A stretch of DNA of 64,000 bases from positions 1-64,000 of the forward strand of contig NZ_JANUXY010000002.1 in assembly GCF_024814435.1 (NCBI RefSeq). The letters are read 5' to 3'. The stretch's first letter is position 1. The number at the start of each line of letters is the position of its first letter. The notes beneath the pieces were generated by a model. The model was given only the letters and a program-made list of their open reading frames with translations. It had not been told where the DNA came from and made no database searches. A program made the translations under genes and the position numbers. Below are positions 44,450-54,999 of this stretch, one piece after another. This DNA is from Staphylococcus americanisciuri (GTDB lineage Bacteria; Bacillota; Bacilli; Staphylococcales; Staphylococcaceae).

Positions 44450-46072
44450 CTATTTTTTAAATACATGTTGATATTGTACATACCCTGATAAATAATGCTC
44501 AATATCATCGATTCGCACACGATAACCATGGTGTTTGATGAAGAAGCTATTTAACACACGACTTGGTTTTTTGAAGTACATGACAATCTCTGGATAGAAA
44601 AAGCCTGTACGTTCATAATCTGCACGTGTGTGAATCGTATCTAAAAACTTTTCTTCATCAAGCAGCTCATCAACTAAATGTTGATAGCCTGATGTTTTAG
44701 CTTTTTCTACGAGATGATAGGTTGCCATCAACATCTCTAAGAATGTTGGGAAAGTTGTTTCCCTTTGCTTCATGTAATCTAAGTATGAACTTACGTTGTT
44801 AATACCAAATCGGAAATATTTTTCTTCTGGCACAACTTGTACCAGTTCATTCGTACAATAACCGAGCCAGTGGTCATGATACTTCCAATAATCATTTTTG
44901 ATAAAGTGTTCAAAAAGCGTTTGGACTGTTTTAAGCCAACGTTCATCATTGTCTTGCTGATATAAACGTAGTAAACCTAATGCCGCTTCACCATCATAAT
45001 AAACAATGCGGAATTTTTCTTTGACTGAGAAATCTGGGTAATTCAAAATATGCACTGTCTCTCCTGTTTCTGGATTGATCATCTTCAGAATACCTTCAGC
45101 CACACCTTGTGCATGTTTGAGATAATGCTTGTTCTTACCACCATGTTTCAAATACTCACATACCGTAAAGATAAATGCTGCATTTTGACCAAGTTTAATC
45201 TCATTGATGTCTTCCGTATCATCAAAGACAAACTGCGCACCCGTCTCATCTGTCGCAATATAATGATCGATAACATATTCAATTGCCCGCTCAGCTGGTG
45301 TCAAATCTTTGCCTAAATATGATAAACCTTCAATTAATGAATACGTAGATGAAGAGTGACGCAACATATTATAGAAGTTGATTGTATTATCAAAGTGTGG
45401 GAAATAACCATAAATATAGCGACCATTCTCTTGTAACATACCTTCTAAAAATGACGTGCTATGAACGATTAAACGATCCATCTCCGCATTCAAATCGTCT
45501 ATCTGTCTTAAATTTTTCTGATAACCTTTGCCATGTAGACGATATACACCTTCACCATCAAAGATAAATCCTTGCGTATAGAATTTTGTTACCATTTCTC
45601 CTTTATACGCAGCAATCGCAAATTTTCTACGATGACTCGTATACTTTCTTAAATAGTTGTTAATATTATCCTCTGATAAGTAAAATTCTTTTGCACCTTT
45701 TCTTGGTCGAACGAACGCATTGGCATTAATCTCTTCTGGTAAAAACGTAAGATGCCAGTTTTTATCTAATGCGATACCAAAATCTACATAGTTTCGACGT
45801 GTCTTAACAAGTGTGTCTGCAATCTCATCAAACAACACAGATTCTGTATCTGTTACAATGTCTACTTTAATCCATTGTGGGAACTTGCCAACTTTCTCTC
45901 TAAATTTTTGACAAAACTTCTTAATGTCTCTATCAAGATAACGACGATTCTTAAAAAGACGAACTTGTGCTTTCCTGTCTGGAACCCCCAAGCTAATGAA
46001 AACATAATCGTATGTCAACGCCTCTTGTTCAATCGTTTTGACAAGTTCTTGAATATTGTTCTCTAAAGCCAT
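44450..46072 (-). CDS. Protein with six-hairpin-like C-terminal domain, function unknown (540 aa)
   Basis: No signal peptide is seen, so it is probably cytoplasmic. Residues 1-150 form a mixed alpha/beta domain (ending about RPRKGAKEFYLSEDNI). Residues 200-540 contain repeated helical units with RHSSSTYSLIEGLSYLG, KLGQNAAFIFTVCEYLKHGG and YYDGEAALGLLRLYQQDNDE, reminiscent of (alpha/alpha)6 toroid glycosidase or epimerase folds. It sits downstream of the Sdr adhesin gene in the same direction, where S. aureus strains often carry Sdr glycosyltransferases. A role in surface glycan or adhesin modification is only a guess. Confidence 0.6.
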   Translation of the reverse strand: MALENNIQELVKTIEQEALTYDYVFISLGVPDRKAQVRLFKNRRYLDRDIKKFCQKFREKVGKFPQWIKVDIVTDTESVLFDEIADTLVKTRRNYVDFGIALDKNWHLTFLPEEINANAFVRPRKGAKEFYLSEDNINNYLRKYTSHRRKFAIAAYKGEMVTKFYTQGFIFDGEGVYRLHGKGYQKNLRQIDDLNAEMDRLIVHSTSFLEGMLQENGRYIYGYFPHFDNTINFYNMLRHSSSTYSLIEGLSYLGKDLTPAERAIEYVIDHYIATDETGAQFVFDDTEDINEIKLGQNAAFIFTVCEYLKHGGKNKHYLKHAQGVAEGILKMINPETGETVHILNYPDFSVKEKFRIVYYDGEAALGLLRLYQQDNDERWLKTVQTLFEHFIKNDYWKYHDHWLGYCTNELVQVVPEEKYFRFGINNVSSYLDYMKQRETTFPTFLEMLMATYHLVEKAKTSGYQHLVDELLDEEKFLDTIHTRADYERTGFFYPEIVMYFKKPSRVLNSFFIKHHGYRVRIDDIEHYLSGYVQYQHVFKK

Positions 46073-46142
46073 ATCTTTTCTCCTTTAAGTCTCATTTACT
46101 ATACTTTACAAGTAATTTCACATTTCTGCAATCCCTAAGACA

Positions 46143-46173
46143 AAGAGTGAGACATAAAATATGCCCCACTCTT
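46143..46173 (-). terminator. sdr terminator
   Basis: AAGAGTG at 46143-46149 pairs with CACTCTT at 46167-46173 and the inner ACAT/ATGC-type pairs extend it. On the minus strand TTGTCTT follows. The motif resembles the dispersed staphylococcal GGGACAGAAAT-type hairpin repeats. Confidence 0.65.
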
Positions 46174-46291
46174 AACTATCCTATAAAGTATCAATAAATT
46201 GATTGCCACATTTTATTCCACATCAGCTGTAAAAGCTTTACATCACTACTTCAGTTAATAAACCTTGTCTATACCCCTACATATGGAATAC

Positions 46292-49200
46292 TTATTTATT
46301 TTTTCTACGGCGTTGTCCTACTAAGAATAACGAACCTACTGCCGCAAATAGTGATCCAAATAATGTGCCATTATAAGCATCTGCACCAGTATCTGGCAAT
46401 GAATGACCATGTGAACCATTTTCATGGTTTCTGTCGGAATCGGCGTCGCTATCTGAATCGGAATCACTGTCCGAGTCGGCGTCGCTATCCGAGTCGGAAT
46501 CACTGTCTGAGTCGGAGTCGCTGTCTGAATCCGAGTCGCTGTCTGAGTCAGAGTCACTGTCTGAGTCGGAGTCGCTATCTGAATCGGAATCACTATCTGA
46601 ATCGGAGTCGCTGTCTGAATCGGAGTCACTGTCTGAGTCAGAATCGCTATCTGAATCGGAATCACTGTCTGAGTCAGAGTCGCTGTCTGAGTCGGCGTCG
46701 CTGTCTGAATCCGCGTCGCTGTCTGAGTCGGAATCGCTATCTGAATCGGAGTCGCTGTCTGAATCCGAGTCACTATCCGAGTCGGAGTCGCTATCTGAAT
46801 CCGCGTCGCTGTCTGAATCTGCGTCACTATCCGAGTCGGAATCACTGTCTGAGTCGGCGTCGCTGTCTGAATCTGCGTCACTATCCGAGTCGGAATCACT
46901 GTCTGAGTCGGCGTCGCTGTCTGAGTCAGAATCGCTATCTGAATCTGAATCACTGTCCGAGTCGGAATCGCTATCTGAATCGGAATCACTGTCCGAGTCG
47001 GAATCGCTATCCGAGTCGGAATCACTGTCTGAATCTGAGTCACTGTCTGAATCGGAATCGCTGTCTGAATCCGAGTCACTATCTGAGTCGGAGTCGCTAT
47101 CTGAATCTGAATCGCTGTCTGAATCCGAGTCGCTGTCTGAATCTGAGTCACTGTCTGAGTCGGAATCACTGTCCGAATCTGAGTCACTATCCGAGTCGGA
47201 ATCACTGTCTGAGTCGGAATCACTGTCCGAATCTGAGTCACTATCCGAGTCGGAATCACTGTCTGAGTCGGAATCACTGTCTGAATCCGAGTCACTATCT
47301 GAGTCGGAGTCGCTATCTGAATCGGAATCGCTGTCTGAATCTGAGTCACTATCCGAGTCGGAATCACTGTCTGAGTCGCTATCTGAATCCGCGTCACTAT
47401 CTGAATCCGCGTCGCTGTCTGAATCTGAGTCACTGTCTGAGTCGGAATCACTATCTGAGTCGGAGTCGCTATCTGAATCTGAGTCACTATCTGAGTCGGC
47501 GTCACTATCTGAGTCAGAATCGCTGTCTGAGTCGGCGTCGCTATCTGAATCTGAGTCACTGTCTGAGTCGGAATCGCTATCTGAGTCTGAGTCGCTGTCT
47601 GAATCTGCGTCGCTGTCTGAATCGGAATCACTGTCTGAGTCGGCGTCACTATCCGAATCGGCGTCGCTATCTGAGTCGGCGTCACTATCCGAATCAGAAT
47701 CACTGTCTGAGTCAGAATCGCTATCTGAGTCGGCGTCACTGTCTGAATCTGCGTCACTATCCGAGTCGGAATCACTGTCTGAATCTGCGTCGCTATCTGA
47801 GTCGGAATCACTATCTGAATCTGAGTCGCTATCTGAATCGGAATCACTGTCTGAGTCGCTATCTGAATCCGCGTCACTATCTGAGTCATCTTTATGGAAT
47901 CCAGAGTCAACTGACAAGTCATCTTCCTCTAAATCCACTTCAACTCTTAGACCATCTGAATCTTTTTCATCGTTACCACCTTGATTAACACTTGTCGGCG
48001 TGTAACCTTCTGGCGTTTCAAACTCTACCGTGTAGTGACCTGGTTCAAGCTCTTCAAAAATATAATTACCTTCTTCATCTGTTCTTGTACGGTTAATTTC
48101 TTCACCATCACTATTTTTCAAGATTACTGTTACACCAGAGATTCCCGGCTCATTCTCATCTTGAATACCATCTTTGTTTGTATCTTCCCATACGTAATCC
48201 CCGAGTCTTAACTTAGGTTCTTTGTAGAATCCAGAATCGATTGTAAGATCGTCTGCTTGTAAATCTACTTCTACTGTCAAACCATCAGAATCTTTGGCAT
48301 CATCTGTACCTTGATTAACACTTGTCGGTTTATATCCTTCTGGCGTTTCAAATTCTACTGTATAGTGACCTTTATCTAACGCTTCAAAGATATATTCACC
48401 ATTTTGATCCGTTGTTGTACGATTAATTTCTTTACCGTCTTCATTTTTCAAAATTACCGTTACACCGGAAATGCCACGCTCATTGATATCTTGTATGCCA
48501 TCTCTGTTTGTGTCTTCCCATACGTAATCACCAAGTTTTAACTTAGGCTCTTTGTAGAATCCAGAGTCAACTGACAAGTCATCTTCCTCTAAATCTACTT
48601 CAACTCTTAGGCCATCTGAATCTTTTTCATCGTTGCCGCCTTGATTAACATTTGTCGGCGTGTAACCTTCTGGTGTTTCAAATTCTACCGTGTAGTGACC
48701 TGGTTCAAGCTCTTCAAAAATATAATTACCTTCTTCATCTGTTCTTGTACGGTTAATTTCTTCACCACGATTATTTTTCAAGATTACTGTTACACCAGAG
48801 ATTCCCGGCTCATTCTCATCTTGAATACCGTCTTTATTTGTGTCTTCCCATACATAATCACCGAGTCTTAACTTAGGTTCTTTGTAGAATCCAGAATCGA
48901 TTGTAAGATCATTTGCCTGTAAATCTACTTCTACTGTTAAACCATCAGAATCTTTGGCATCATTTGTCCCTTGATTAACGCTAGTCGGACGGTAGCCAGC
49001 TGGTGTTTCAAATTCTACTGTATAGCGTCCTTTATCTAACGCTTCAAAGATATATTTACCATTTTGATTCGTCTTTGTACGATTAATTTCTTTGCCGTCT
49101 TCATTTTTCAAAATTACCGTTACGCCGGAAATACCACGTTCATTGACATCTTGTATACCATCTCTGTTTGTGTCTTCCCATACGTAGTCCCCAAGTTTCA

Positions 49201-50764
49201 CTTTAGGTTCTCTGTGCTGATTTCCATCGGCATTACCAGAACCAAAATAAATAAAGTTTTCGTTATCCCAATAGAAAGTACTTTTCTCACCTGAATAGCG
49301 TTCCTCTGTTACCATCTTCACGCGTGTTTTAACATTTTCACCATTGTCCACATAATGACCATCAACTGTGACAACATATGCCTTGTTAATGTTTCCAAAA
49401 TTAATGCTTACAGAATTGTCATTATTGTATGTTACATACGGTAGTACATCATTCGTTACATCAATGTAATTTGAATCATTTGGATTAATGAAGTAACTGT
49501 CTGTTATTCTATGCTTGTCTTTTACTTCATAGATTTTTAGTTTTGTTTGTTTTGCATTGATGACTGTCGAACTTGTATTTGGGTCATCTTGATAACCTTG
49601 AATCGTTACCAGTGAATTTGTTAAATCTCGACCTATCGGATTCACATAAACTGTTTGATGATATTCATTTTCAGGCGATGGCACATCAATTTCTGTAATT
49701 GTTGATGTAATATTCGCACCATAGTATACATCATGACCTTGAGCAGGATTACCGTAATCAATTTCTACTGTGCCACGATAATGTGCGCCTGACATGTTGA
49801 AATCTACATTATATCTGCCATTTTTAGGAGAATTTTGACGGTCAGCAAAGATAGGTAATGTGAATTGACCAGATATATCATCTTTGTCATTTACATAGTT
49901 TGTAAAAACATACGTCCCTACTTTACTTACTGTATCATAAAAACCTTTGGCAACAATTTCGCCTGTTTTACTATATAAATCAGGTAATACGTATGTGTTA
50001 TCAACATTTGAATAGTCGATATCGCCATCTAAACTTAAGTTATGCGGAATAACAAAAGTAAAATAGTCATCTTCTCTTACCATACCGTCTACTCTAAATG
50101 CACCACTAAATTCAATAGATTCACCGCGATTTGGATAGAAAGGTCTATTTTCAATTTTAAATCCATCCATCACAACTTTATTATTGACTAGTTGCCCTGA
50201 TGTATTATTATCTCCTGCTGCACGGAACCCTGTACCATGCGGAATCATCTCCGCATTTCTCGCATTCACAGGAACAGCTGGATTCGATACAGGTTTAACT
50301 GAAACTTCTTTATTCTCCGCTTCAGTTTCTGGCTTCGTAGTTTCAGACTTCGGTGATTCTTTCACGTCATCGTTTTTTGCCTCTACATCGTTTGGCAACT
50401 CTTGATTAGCTTTTGGTTCTTCTTGTGCTTCTTTTGACGTCAGTTCTTCATCTGTTTGTGTTTTATTATCTACTGACGCATCTTGTTCTGTTGTCGATGC
50501 TTCAGCTACCTCTTCAGTTGTCTCTTCTTTCACTTCAGCTTTGTTTTCCGATTCATCTGATTGATCACCGTCAACATTTTGTGCTGTTTCATCTGCATCA
50601 TTTGCTACTTCCGCTGCTTTAGCCTCTCCATCTAAACCAAATAACAAAGTTGCCCCTACTAAAATGGATGCTGTCCCTACTGTGAACTTTCTAATAGAAT
50701 ACTTATTCAACCTGTTAGGCAAAAAATCATACTTATGTCTACCAGGTTTCTTTTTTTGCGTCAT
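46292..50764 (-). CDS. Sdr-family MSCRAMM adhesin, LPDTG-anchored (1490 aa)
   Basis: This is a cell-wall-anchored adhesin. Domains in order are a YSIRKFTVG signal (residues 22-30), a low-complexity acidic linker, a ligand-binding A region (about 170-520; TYVFTNYVN is the TYTFTDYVD-type motif), four CnaB-like B repeats (about 520-955) with DTNRDGIQD calcium-type loops, and a serine-aspartate repeat of about 480 residues with SDAD variants. It ends with LPDTGAD near 1455, a hydrophobic span and RRRKNK. GGGAGG precedes the ATG. The architecture is that of SdrC/D/E proteins. The ligand cannot be told from sequence. Confidence 0.93.
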   Translation of the reverse strand: MTQKKKPGRHKYDFLPNRLNKYSIRKFTVGTASILVGATLLFGLDGEAKAAEVANDADETAQNVDGDQSDESENKAEVKEETTEEVAEASTTEQDASVDNKTQTDEELTSKEAQEEPKANQELPNDVEAKNDDVKESPKSETTKPETEAENKEVSVKPVSNPAVPVNARNAEMIPHGTGFRAAGDNNTSGQLVNNKVVMDGFKIENRPFYPNRGESIEFSGAFRVDGMVREDDYFTFVIPHNLSLDGDIDYSNVDNTYVLPDLYSKTGEIVAKGFYDTVSKVGTYVFTNYVNDKDDISGQFTLPIFADRQNSPKNGRYNVDFNMSGAHYRGTVEIDYGNPAQGHDVYYGANITSTITEIDVPSPENEYHQTVYVNPIGRDLTNSLVTIQGYQDDPNTSSTVINAKQTKLKIYEVKDKHRITDSYFINPNDSNYIDVTNDVLPYVTYNNDNSVSINFGNINKAYVVTVDGHYVDNGENVKTRVKMVTEERYSGEKSTFYWDNENFIYFGSGNADGNQHREPKVKLGDYVWEDTNRDGIQDVNERGISGVTVILKNEDGKEINRTKTNQNGKYIFEALDKGRYTVEFETPAGYRPTSVNQGTNDAKDSDGLTVEVDLQANDLTIDSGFYKEPKLRLGDYVWEDTNKDGIQDENEPGISGVTVILKNNRGEEINRTRTDEEGNYIFEELEPGHYTVEFETPEGYTPTNVNQGGNDEKDSDGLRVEVDLEEDDLSVDSGFYKEPKLKLGDYVWEDTNRDGIQDINERGISGVTVILKNEDGKEINRTTTDQNGEYIFEALDKGHYTVEFETPEGYKPTSVNQGTDDAKDSDGLTVEVDLQADDLTIDSGFYKEPKLRLGDYVWEDTNKDGIQDENEPGISGVTVILKNSDGEEINRTRTDEEGNYIFEELEPGHYTVEFETPEGYTPTSVNQGGNDEKDSDGLRVEVDLEEDDLSVDSGFHKDDSDSDADSDSDSDSDSDSDSDSDSDSDSDSDSDADSDSDSDSDSDADSDSDADSDSDSDSDSDSDSDSDADSDSDADSDSDADSDSDSDSDSDADSDSDSDSDSDSDSDSDSDSDSDADSDSDSDSDSDADSDSDSDSDSDSDSDSDSDSDSDSDSDSDADSDSDADSDSDSDSDSDSDSDSDSDSDSDSDSDSDSDSDSDSDSDSDSDSDSDSDSDSDSDSDSDSDSDSDSDSDSDSDSDSDSDSDSDSDSDSDSDSDSDSDSDSDSDSDSDSDSDSDSDSDSDSDSDSDSDSDSDSDSDSDSDSDSDSDSDSDSDSDSDSDSDADSDSDSDSDSDADSDSDADSDSDSDSDSDADSDSDADSDSDSDSDSDSDSDSDSDSDSDSDSDSDADSDSDADSDSDSDSDSDSDSDSDSDSDSDSDSDSDSDSDSDSDSDSDSDSDSDSDSDSDSDSDSDSDSDSDSDSDSDADSDSDSDSDSDADSDRNHENGSHGHSLPDTGADAYNGTLFGSLFAAVGSLFLVGQRRRKNK
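46432..47895 (-). repeat. Serine-aspartate repeat-coding tract
   Basis: About 1.46 kb of 6-bp units coding SD (TCNGAY on the coding strand) with interspersed GCN codons giving SDAD. It forms the stalk of the adhesin. Length will vary between isolates through slippage, and assembly errors are possible here. Confidence 0.9.
47896..49210 (-). repeat. Four B repeats in an ABAB higher-order pattern
   Basis: Each repeat is about 110 residues and begins [10 protein letters not shown]. Repeats 1 and 3 share NRDGIQD, NERGISG and [11 protein letters not shown]. Repeats 2 and 4 share [32 protein letters not shown] and LSVDSGF. The nucleotide sequences of 1/3 and 2/4 are also closer than those of neighbours, so the block probably arose by duplication of a two-repeat unit. 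Confidence 0.85.
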
Positions 50765-51280
50765 TATTACATTCCTCCCACTTTAATCATATCTAAGTTG
50801 CAAATAAATCATTTGTCTGCAACCTATCGTTTTCGATATTGCCAAAAGAAGTAATAAAAAACTATCTCTTTGTAAAAAATGAGTTTTAAAATAAAATGTA
50901 TATTAGACACAAAAAATGCATCATCAAAACAAGCATATATCTTTAAATACTTGTTGTTGACAAATCATACTTTTAGATAATTATATTATTTGTTCTCAGA
51001 ATGTATAAAAACCCAATTAAAGTTTATAGCTTTTGCACGATAGTACATTTCAGAGAAGCCTACTATTTTTACAAAACATTCTCTAGTCTATAAAGTGCCA
51101 TAGCTCTTATAATCATGGTCACAGAATATCTTAAAATTGCATATAATAAGTTAAGGCAATAGCATTGAAAATTTGATCGCAAGTGTTGGATATTGTTATC
51201 TATTTCAAAAATCACATAGCTTGAAAAACTGTAGACGGTTATAGTTAACTTTTAATTAAGCGGTGTGAAAAAGGTCAGCA
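50765..51280. other. Upstream region of the sdr gene, no gene seen
   Basis: AT-rich sequence with only the GGGAGG ribosome binding site of sdr recognised. No convincing promoter, repeat or ORF was found. Confidence 0.5.
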
Positions 51281-51283
51281 CAA

Positions 51284-51317
51284 AAAAAAGAAGCTTCTCA
51301 TATTTTCATGAGAAACT
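51284..51317 (-). terminator. tRNA-Ser terminator
   Basis: TTCTCAT at 51295-51301 pairs with ATGAGAA at 51308-51314. On the minus strand GCTTC and then a run of eight T follow. Confidence 0.75.
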
Positions 51318-51380
51318 CCTCTTACGTGTTCTGGATATATCCAGTTCTGTTTATCTATTAGTCTTGGATTTTACTATTAA

Positions 51381-51473
51381 TGGCGGAGGAAGAGGGATTC
51401 GAACCCCCGCGAGCCGTTAAGCCCCTGTCGGTTTTCAAGACCGATCCCTTCAGCCGGACTTGGGTATTCCTCC
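51381..51473 (-). tRNA. tRNA-Ser (anticodon UGA)
   Basis: The 93-nt minus-strand sequence begins GGAGGAATACCC and ends with encoded CCA. The acceptor stem GGAGGAA pairs with TTCCTCC. The anticodon loop is CTTGAAA (anticodon TGA), a long variable arm follows as in serine tRNAs, and the T arm contains GGTTCGAATCC. Confidence 0.96.
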
Positions 51474-51494
51474 ATGTCGTTGAACACAATAACT

Positions 51495-51523
51495 ATAATA
51501 TTATAGCTTGAGAATAATGTCAA
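51495..51523 (-). promoter_or_regulatory. tRNA-Ser promoter
   Basis: Minus-strand TTGACA (51518-51523) and TATTAT (51495-51500) are 17 nt apart, a near-consensus sigmaA promoter 22 nt before the tRNA. Confidence 0.75.
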
Positions 51524-51641
51524 CAATATTTTTCGAAAAATTTTTGCGAGCGATTGAATTGTGCATCATCAAGCTACCATTTGCTATTCATCTCTGACTA
51601 AGATACGCTTATTTTATTCATTTGACGAAGGAGCGATACCT

Positions 51642-52754
51642 TTGATTCATCAATTATTTCAAAAACCATGGCGCATATCAATGGGAATTTTTATTGTTAT
51701 TGCAATAGCCCTGATTGTATTTACACGTTATAATGCGTCATTTTATCAAACGCCTATTGGTGAAGTAACAAAAATTGTAACACATCACAGCAAAACAACC
51801 GTAGACGCACAACATAATAAAGATATTCACTATACAGATCAATTAAACATCAAACTTTTAAATACCGCTCATAAAGGGAAGGTCATACAAGTCGAACATC
51901 AATACAATGCGTCTCATACTGAAGCCCAGCCTTATCGACAAGGAGATCGCTTGCTGCTCCACATTAATCCATCCAATCATGATGCCTACATCGTTGAGAA
52001 AAAGCGTGATACCTTGGTCGTGAGTATCATCAGCACATTTATTCTGCTACTGCTCATTGTAGGTGAACGCATTGGATTGCAATCTATCATTTCACTCATC
52101 ATCAATACGAGTGCTATTTTGATAGCTGTCTGGCTGTACAATCAACATCCAAACTTAAATCTATTCTTGTTAATGAGCCTCGCTATAATAGTCACGACAA
52201 TACTGACATTAACATTAGTTACCGGCTGGCAATCACGGACTGTAGTGACTATCGTCAGTACACTGCTCGGTACATTCATCTGTGTGGGTATCGCTTGGCT
52301 CATTATTACCTTTACCAATAGTCAAGGGGTCAAATATGAGACCATGAGTTTCTTAACTGTTCAACCTAAAACGATATTTCTAACATCTGTACTTGTCGGT
52401 ACACTAGGTGCTGTAATGGACGTTGCGATTACGATTTCTAGCGGTATGTATGAAATACTGCAACGTAGCCCTTCAATACCTGTAAAGCGTTGGATTCAAG
52501 CAGGACAAAATATCGGCAAAGACATTATGGGCACAATGACCAATATTTTACTATTTTCATATCTAGCAGGTGGACTGCCCATGTTATTGCTATTCCTTAA
52601 AAACGGTAACACGCTTACCTATAGTATCTCAATGAACTGGTCTCTAGAAATTTGTCGCGCACTTACTGGAGGAATTGGGATTGTGCTCACTGTCCCACTA
52701 ACTATTCTATTTATGCAAGTTTGGTATCGATGGAAAGGAGGTCGCACACAGTGA
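51642..52754 (+). CDS. YibE/F-family membrane protein, first of a pair (370 aa), TTG start
   Basis: An N-terminal membrane span is followed by an extracellular beta-like region (residues about 40-135), then about seven spans containing GTLGAVMDVAITISSGMYEI, the diagnostic YibE/F stretch. TTG 51642 has GAAGGAG 8 nt upstream; the open frame before it lacks any site. The protein family is of unknown function. The end overlaps the second YibE/F gene by 4 nt. Confidence 0.85.
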   Translation: MIHQLFQKPWRISMGIFIVIAIALIVFTRYNASFYQTPIGEVTKIVTHHSKTTVDAQHNKDIHYTDQLNIKLLNTAHKGKVIQVEHQYNASHTEAQPYRQGDRLLLHINPSNHDAYIVEKKRDTLVVSIISTFILLLLIVGERIGLQSIISLIINTSAILIAVWLYNQHPNLNLFLLMSLAIIVTTILTLTLVTGWQSRTVVTIVSTLLGTFICVGIAWLIITFTNSQGVKYETMSFLTVQPKTIFLTSVLVGTLGAVMDVAITISSGMYEILQRSPSIPVKRWIQAGQNIGKDIMGTMTNILLFSYLAGGLPMLLLFLKNGNTLTYSISMNWSLEICRALTGGIGIVLTVPLTILFMQVWYRWKGGRTQ

Positions 52755-53575
52755 ATGCACTGCTCATATTGACGTTCATCTTATTCATATTGATGTGTCT
52801 ATTTGGTGGGAAAACTGGCATTGTCTCTTTTCTAACATTATTCTTAAACTTTATTATTTTGTTCATAACAGTTCTATTTATTGTTTTTGGTGCTTCAATA
52901 TATGTCATGAGTTTAATTTTCTGCTTACTCATCGCTGCAGTAAATCTTTTTTTACTTAACCGCTTCAACATTAAAACGATTGCGGCGTTTGTTGCGAGTA
53001 TTGCCACGACCTTACTCATGCTTGGTGCAATTTATTGGTCCGTACATTTCGGTCACTTACAAGGATTCACGCCTGAAGAACAAGATGAAACATATATCTT
53101 TTCATTGAATATCGGCATCGATATGACACAATTTATGATATTCACCGTCATCTTAGCGGTTATTGCAGCGGTTATTGACCTAGCCATTACAATTAGTTCA
53201 CCCGTTTATGAACTATATCTAACGAATCCAACATTAACGCAGCGCCAATTGTTTTCATCTGGCATGCGTGTTGGTAGGGAAATTCTAGCAACTTCTGCCA
53301 ACACGATATATCTTGCCTTTTTGGGCGGTTCTTTAACGTTATTATTTTGGTTCTTCAATCTCGACTATAGTTTCGGTCACTTAATCAATGCCAAACTGTT
53401 CACACAAGAGGTCGTCACCATTGTCCTCGGCGGCATTGCTATTGCGTTATGCATCCCAATGACAGCGTTTATCACAGCGTGGTTGCTCAAACGTGCCAAT
53501 CGTTTAACTTTCATTCATGAGGAAGCAAATATAACCTCTGCGCAAAGTGCCAATTCGAAAATGAGACATCATTAA
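52751..53575 (+). CDS. YibE/F-family membrane protein, second of a pair (274 aa), GTG start
   Basis: It has about seven spans and the matching motif VIAAVIDLAITISSPVYELY near residue 138. GTG 52751 follows AAAGGAGG. It overlaps the first gene by 4 nt and the two are surely co-translated; the products probably form one membrane complex. Function unknown. Confidence 0.85.
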   Translation: MNALLILTFILFILMCLFGGKTGIVSFLTLFLNFIILFITVLFIVFGASIYVMSLIFCLLIAAVNLFLLNRFNIKTIAAFVASIATTLLMLGAIYWSVHFGHLQGFTPEEQDETYIFSLNIGIDMTQFMIFTVILAVIAAVIDLAITISSPVYELYLTNPTLTQRQLFSSGMRVGREILATSANTIYLAFLGGSLTLLFWFFNLDYSFGHLINAKLFTQEVVTIVLGGIAIALCIPMTAFITAWLLKRANRLTFIHEEANITSAQSANSKMRHH

Positions 53576-53660
53576 TTTATGTACCGAGAATAAAAATTTA
53601 AAAAGAGGTATTTCTCACTTCATCCAGTTTATTATTTCTATCATAAAACTGAAAAGCCAC

Positions 53661-53702
53661 AAAAAGCACCTCAACACATTATTTTGTGTCAAGGTGCTTT
53701 TC
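53661..53702. terminator. Bidirectional terminator between yibF-like and isaB-like genes
   Basis: AAAAAGCACCT pairs with AGGTGCTTTT, and the inner ACAC/GTGT extends the stem. Confidence 0.85.
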
Positions 53703-53719
53703 TACATCTATTCTATTAC

Positions 53720-54241
53720 TTATTCTGTGACACGTTCTTTTGCATTGATTAAAATGTTGTCACCAGGGAAAAATGAAACTTGCGTTGCACCCGCATCATA
53801 AAATCCTTCTTTATTGACGTGTGCTTTAATATCTTTTTCATTATCTTTCACTTTGTCGACTAATAATACTAAGTCAACCAACTTATCTGTTTTATCAAAA
53901 CCTAAAATCACATCGCCTTTTTTGTAAAATGAGATACCATTCTCTGAACTCACGGCTTTTAAATCTTTACCCAATGCTTTATCTGCATCAGCTTTTGTTG
54001 ATTTTCCAACTTGTAAACCTTCGTATTTGAAGTTGTCTGCAGCCAAAGCTTGATACAAGTATTTATCTTTTAAAGCTTTGTTATCCTTGAAATTAAATAC
54101 ACCTTTGTAGCTGTAATAAGGTTTTTGTGGCGCTTTTTCTGTTTGTGTTTTTTCTTGCGCTGCATTTGCTACTGAAACACCACCAAGTAATAAACCTGCT
54201 GTAACACCTGTTGTCACTAATGCTTTAATATATTTGTTCAT
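53720..54241 (-). CDS. isaB: IsaB-like secreted antigen (173 aa)
   Basis: IsaB is a secreted, surface-associated nucleic-acid-binding antigen of staphylococci. The protein has a Sec signal (hydrophobic residues about 8-25, cleavage after VANA). The mature part begins with a PYYSYKGVF segment that matches the PYYTYNGY start of IsaB. Later KADADKALGKDLKAVSSENG and GISFYKKGDVILGF resemble its second half. ATG 54241 follows GAGGAG with 8 nt spacing. Similarity is moderate. Confidence 0.7.
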   Translation of the reverse strand: MNKYIKALVTTGVTAGLLLGGVSVANAAQEKTQTEKAPQKPYYSYKGVFNFKDNKALKDKYLYQALAADNFKYEGLQVGKSTKADADKALGKDLKAVSSENGISFYKKGDVILGFDKTDKLVDLVLLVDKVKDNEKDIKAHVNKEGFYDAGATQVSFFPGDNILINAKERVTE

Positions 54242-54666
54242 CTGATTCACTCCTCATCAATATTAATAAAATACTTCTTACGTTAACACCATCTATTGCA
54301 ATGACTTCTTTTAGTATCATTCCTACTAAGCTGTATACCTCTAGCAAGTTAATATACAATAATCCTTGTGTCCTATAGCGGAAACAACTGCAGATGATCT
54401 AAGACGCTAATAGAAAACGCCACCCCCAATGAAAATGTGACAGGCAGTAGCTAATCTCTGCATCATTTGTTACGCGCTATATTTTAATAGTAACAGATAC
54501 GCTCAAAGAATACATCTTTTAACACAAGAACAACATATTCCTATTATATTTAGGTAAAAACTGAGTAATTCTTAAAAAATTGAATAATCTATGTGTACAA
54601 TACTAAAAAAAGGATATATATTATACTGTATCCAAGAATATTGAACGTATAAGGAGTGACTTTGTT
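54242..54666. other. Divergent intergenic region without a gene
   Basis: Contains the dyad TGTTAC...GTAACA near 54467-54495, a possible operator. No reliable promoter hexamers were identified for either neighbour. Confidence 0.35.
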
Positions 54667-54939
54667 ATGGCAAAAAAATCTCAAAAAGGATTGAGTGTGT
54701 TATCTACATTGTTATCAGGAGCCACAATTGCGATTGATGGCTACAATCATTATGTATACCGCTCAAAAAATAAAAAGTTAAGCTACTTATCTCTAGGGCT
54801 TGGTGCAGCAGACATGTTGCTAGACTTTTACTTATCATTAGGCGCTAAAAGTAAGTTTATTAAAGTATGGTCGCTATTCTCACTAGGACGCCAACTCCGT
54901 GCGCAAGCTTCGAAGTTCAAGTCCATCCAAAACCAATAA
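54667..54939 (+). CDS. Conserved-looking small protein of unknown function (90 aa)
   Basis: ATG 54667 follows AAGGAG. The protein is basic (MAKKSQKGLS start) with moderately hydrophobic helices at about 12-25 and 44-60, so it may be membrane-associated. A strong terminator follows directly. No family recognised. Confidence 0.6.
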   Translation: MAKKSQKGLSVLSTLLSGATIAIDGYNHYVYRSKNKKLSYLSLGLGAADMLLDFYLSLGAKSKFIKVWSLFSLGRQLRAQASKFKSIQNQ

Positions 54940-54951
54940 TTGTTCACAAGC

Positions 54952-54997
54952 AAAAAGCAGTAAATCCTTCCTCTCAAAAGGCATTTACTGCTTTTTT
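54952..54997. terminator. Bidirectional terminator between the small gene and sle1
   Basis: AAAAAGCAGTAAAT at 54952-54965 pairs perfectly with ATTTACTGCTTTTT at 54983-54996. Confidence 0.9.
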
Positions 54998-54999
54998 AT

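Noticed and set aside
46432-47895. Possible CRISPR or satellite array
   Set aside because: The short repeated units are in-frame codons of the serine-aspartate region and there are no spacers.
46351-47988. Very long open frames on the plus strand and in another minus frame across the adhesin gene
   Set aside because: They are a by-product of the stop-free hexamer coding SD repeats and have no initiation signals.
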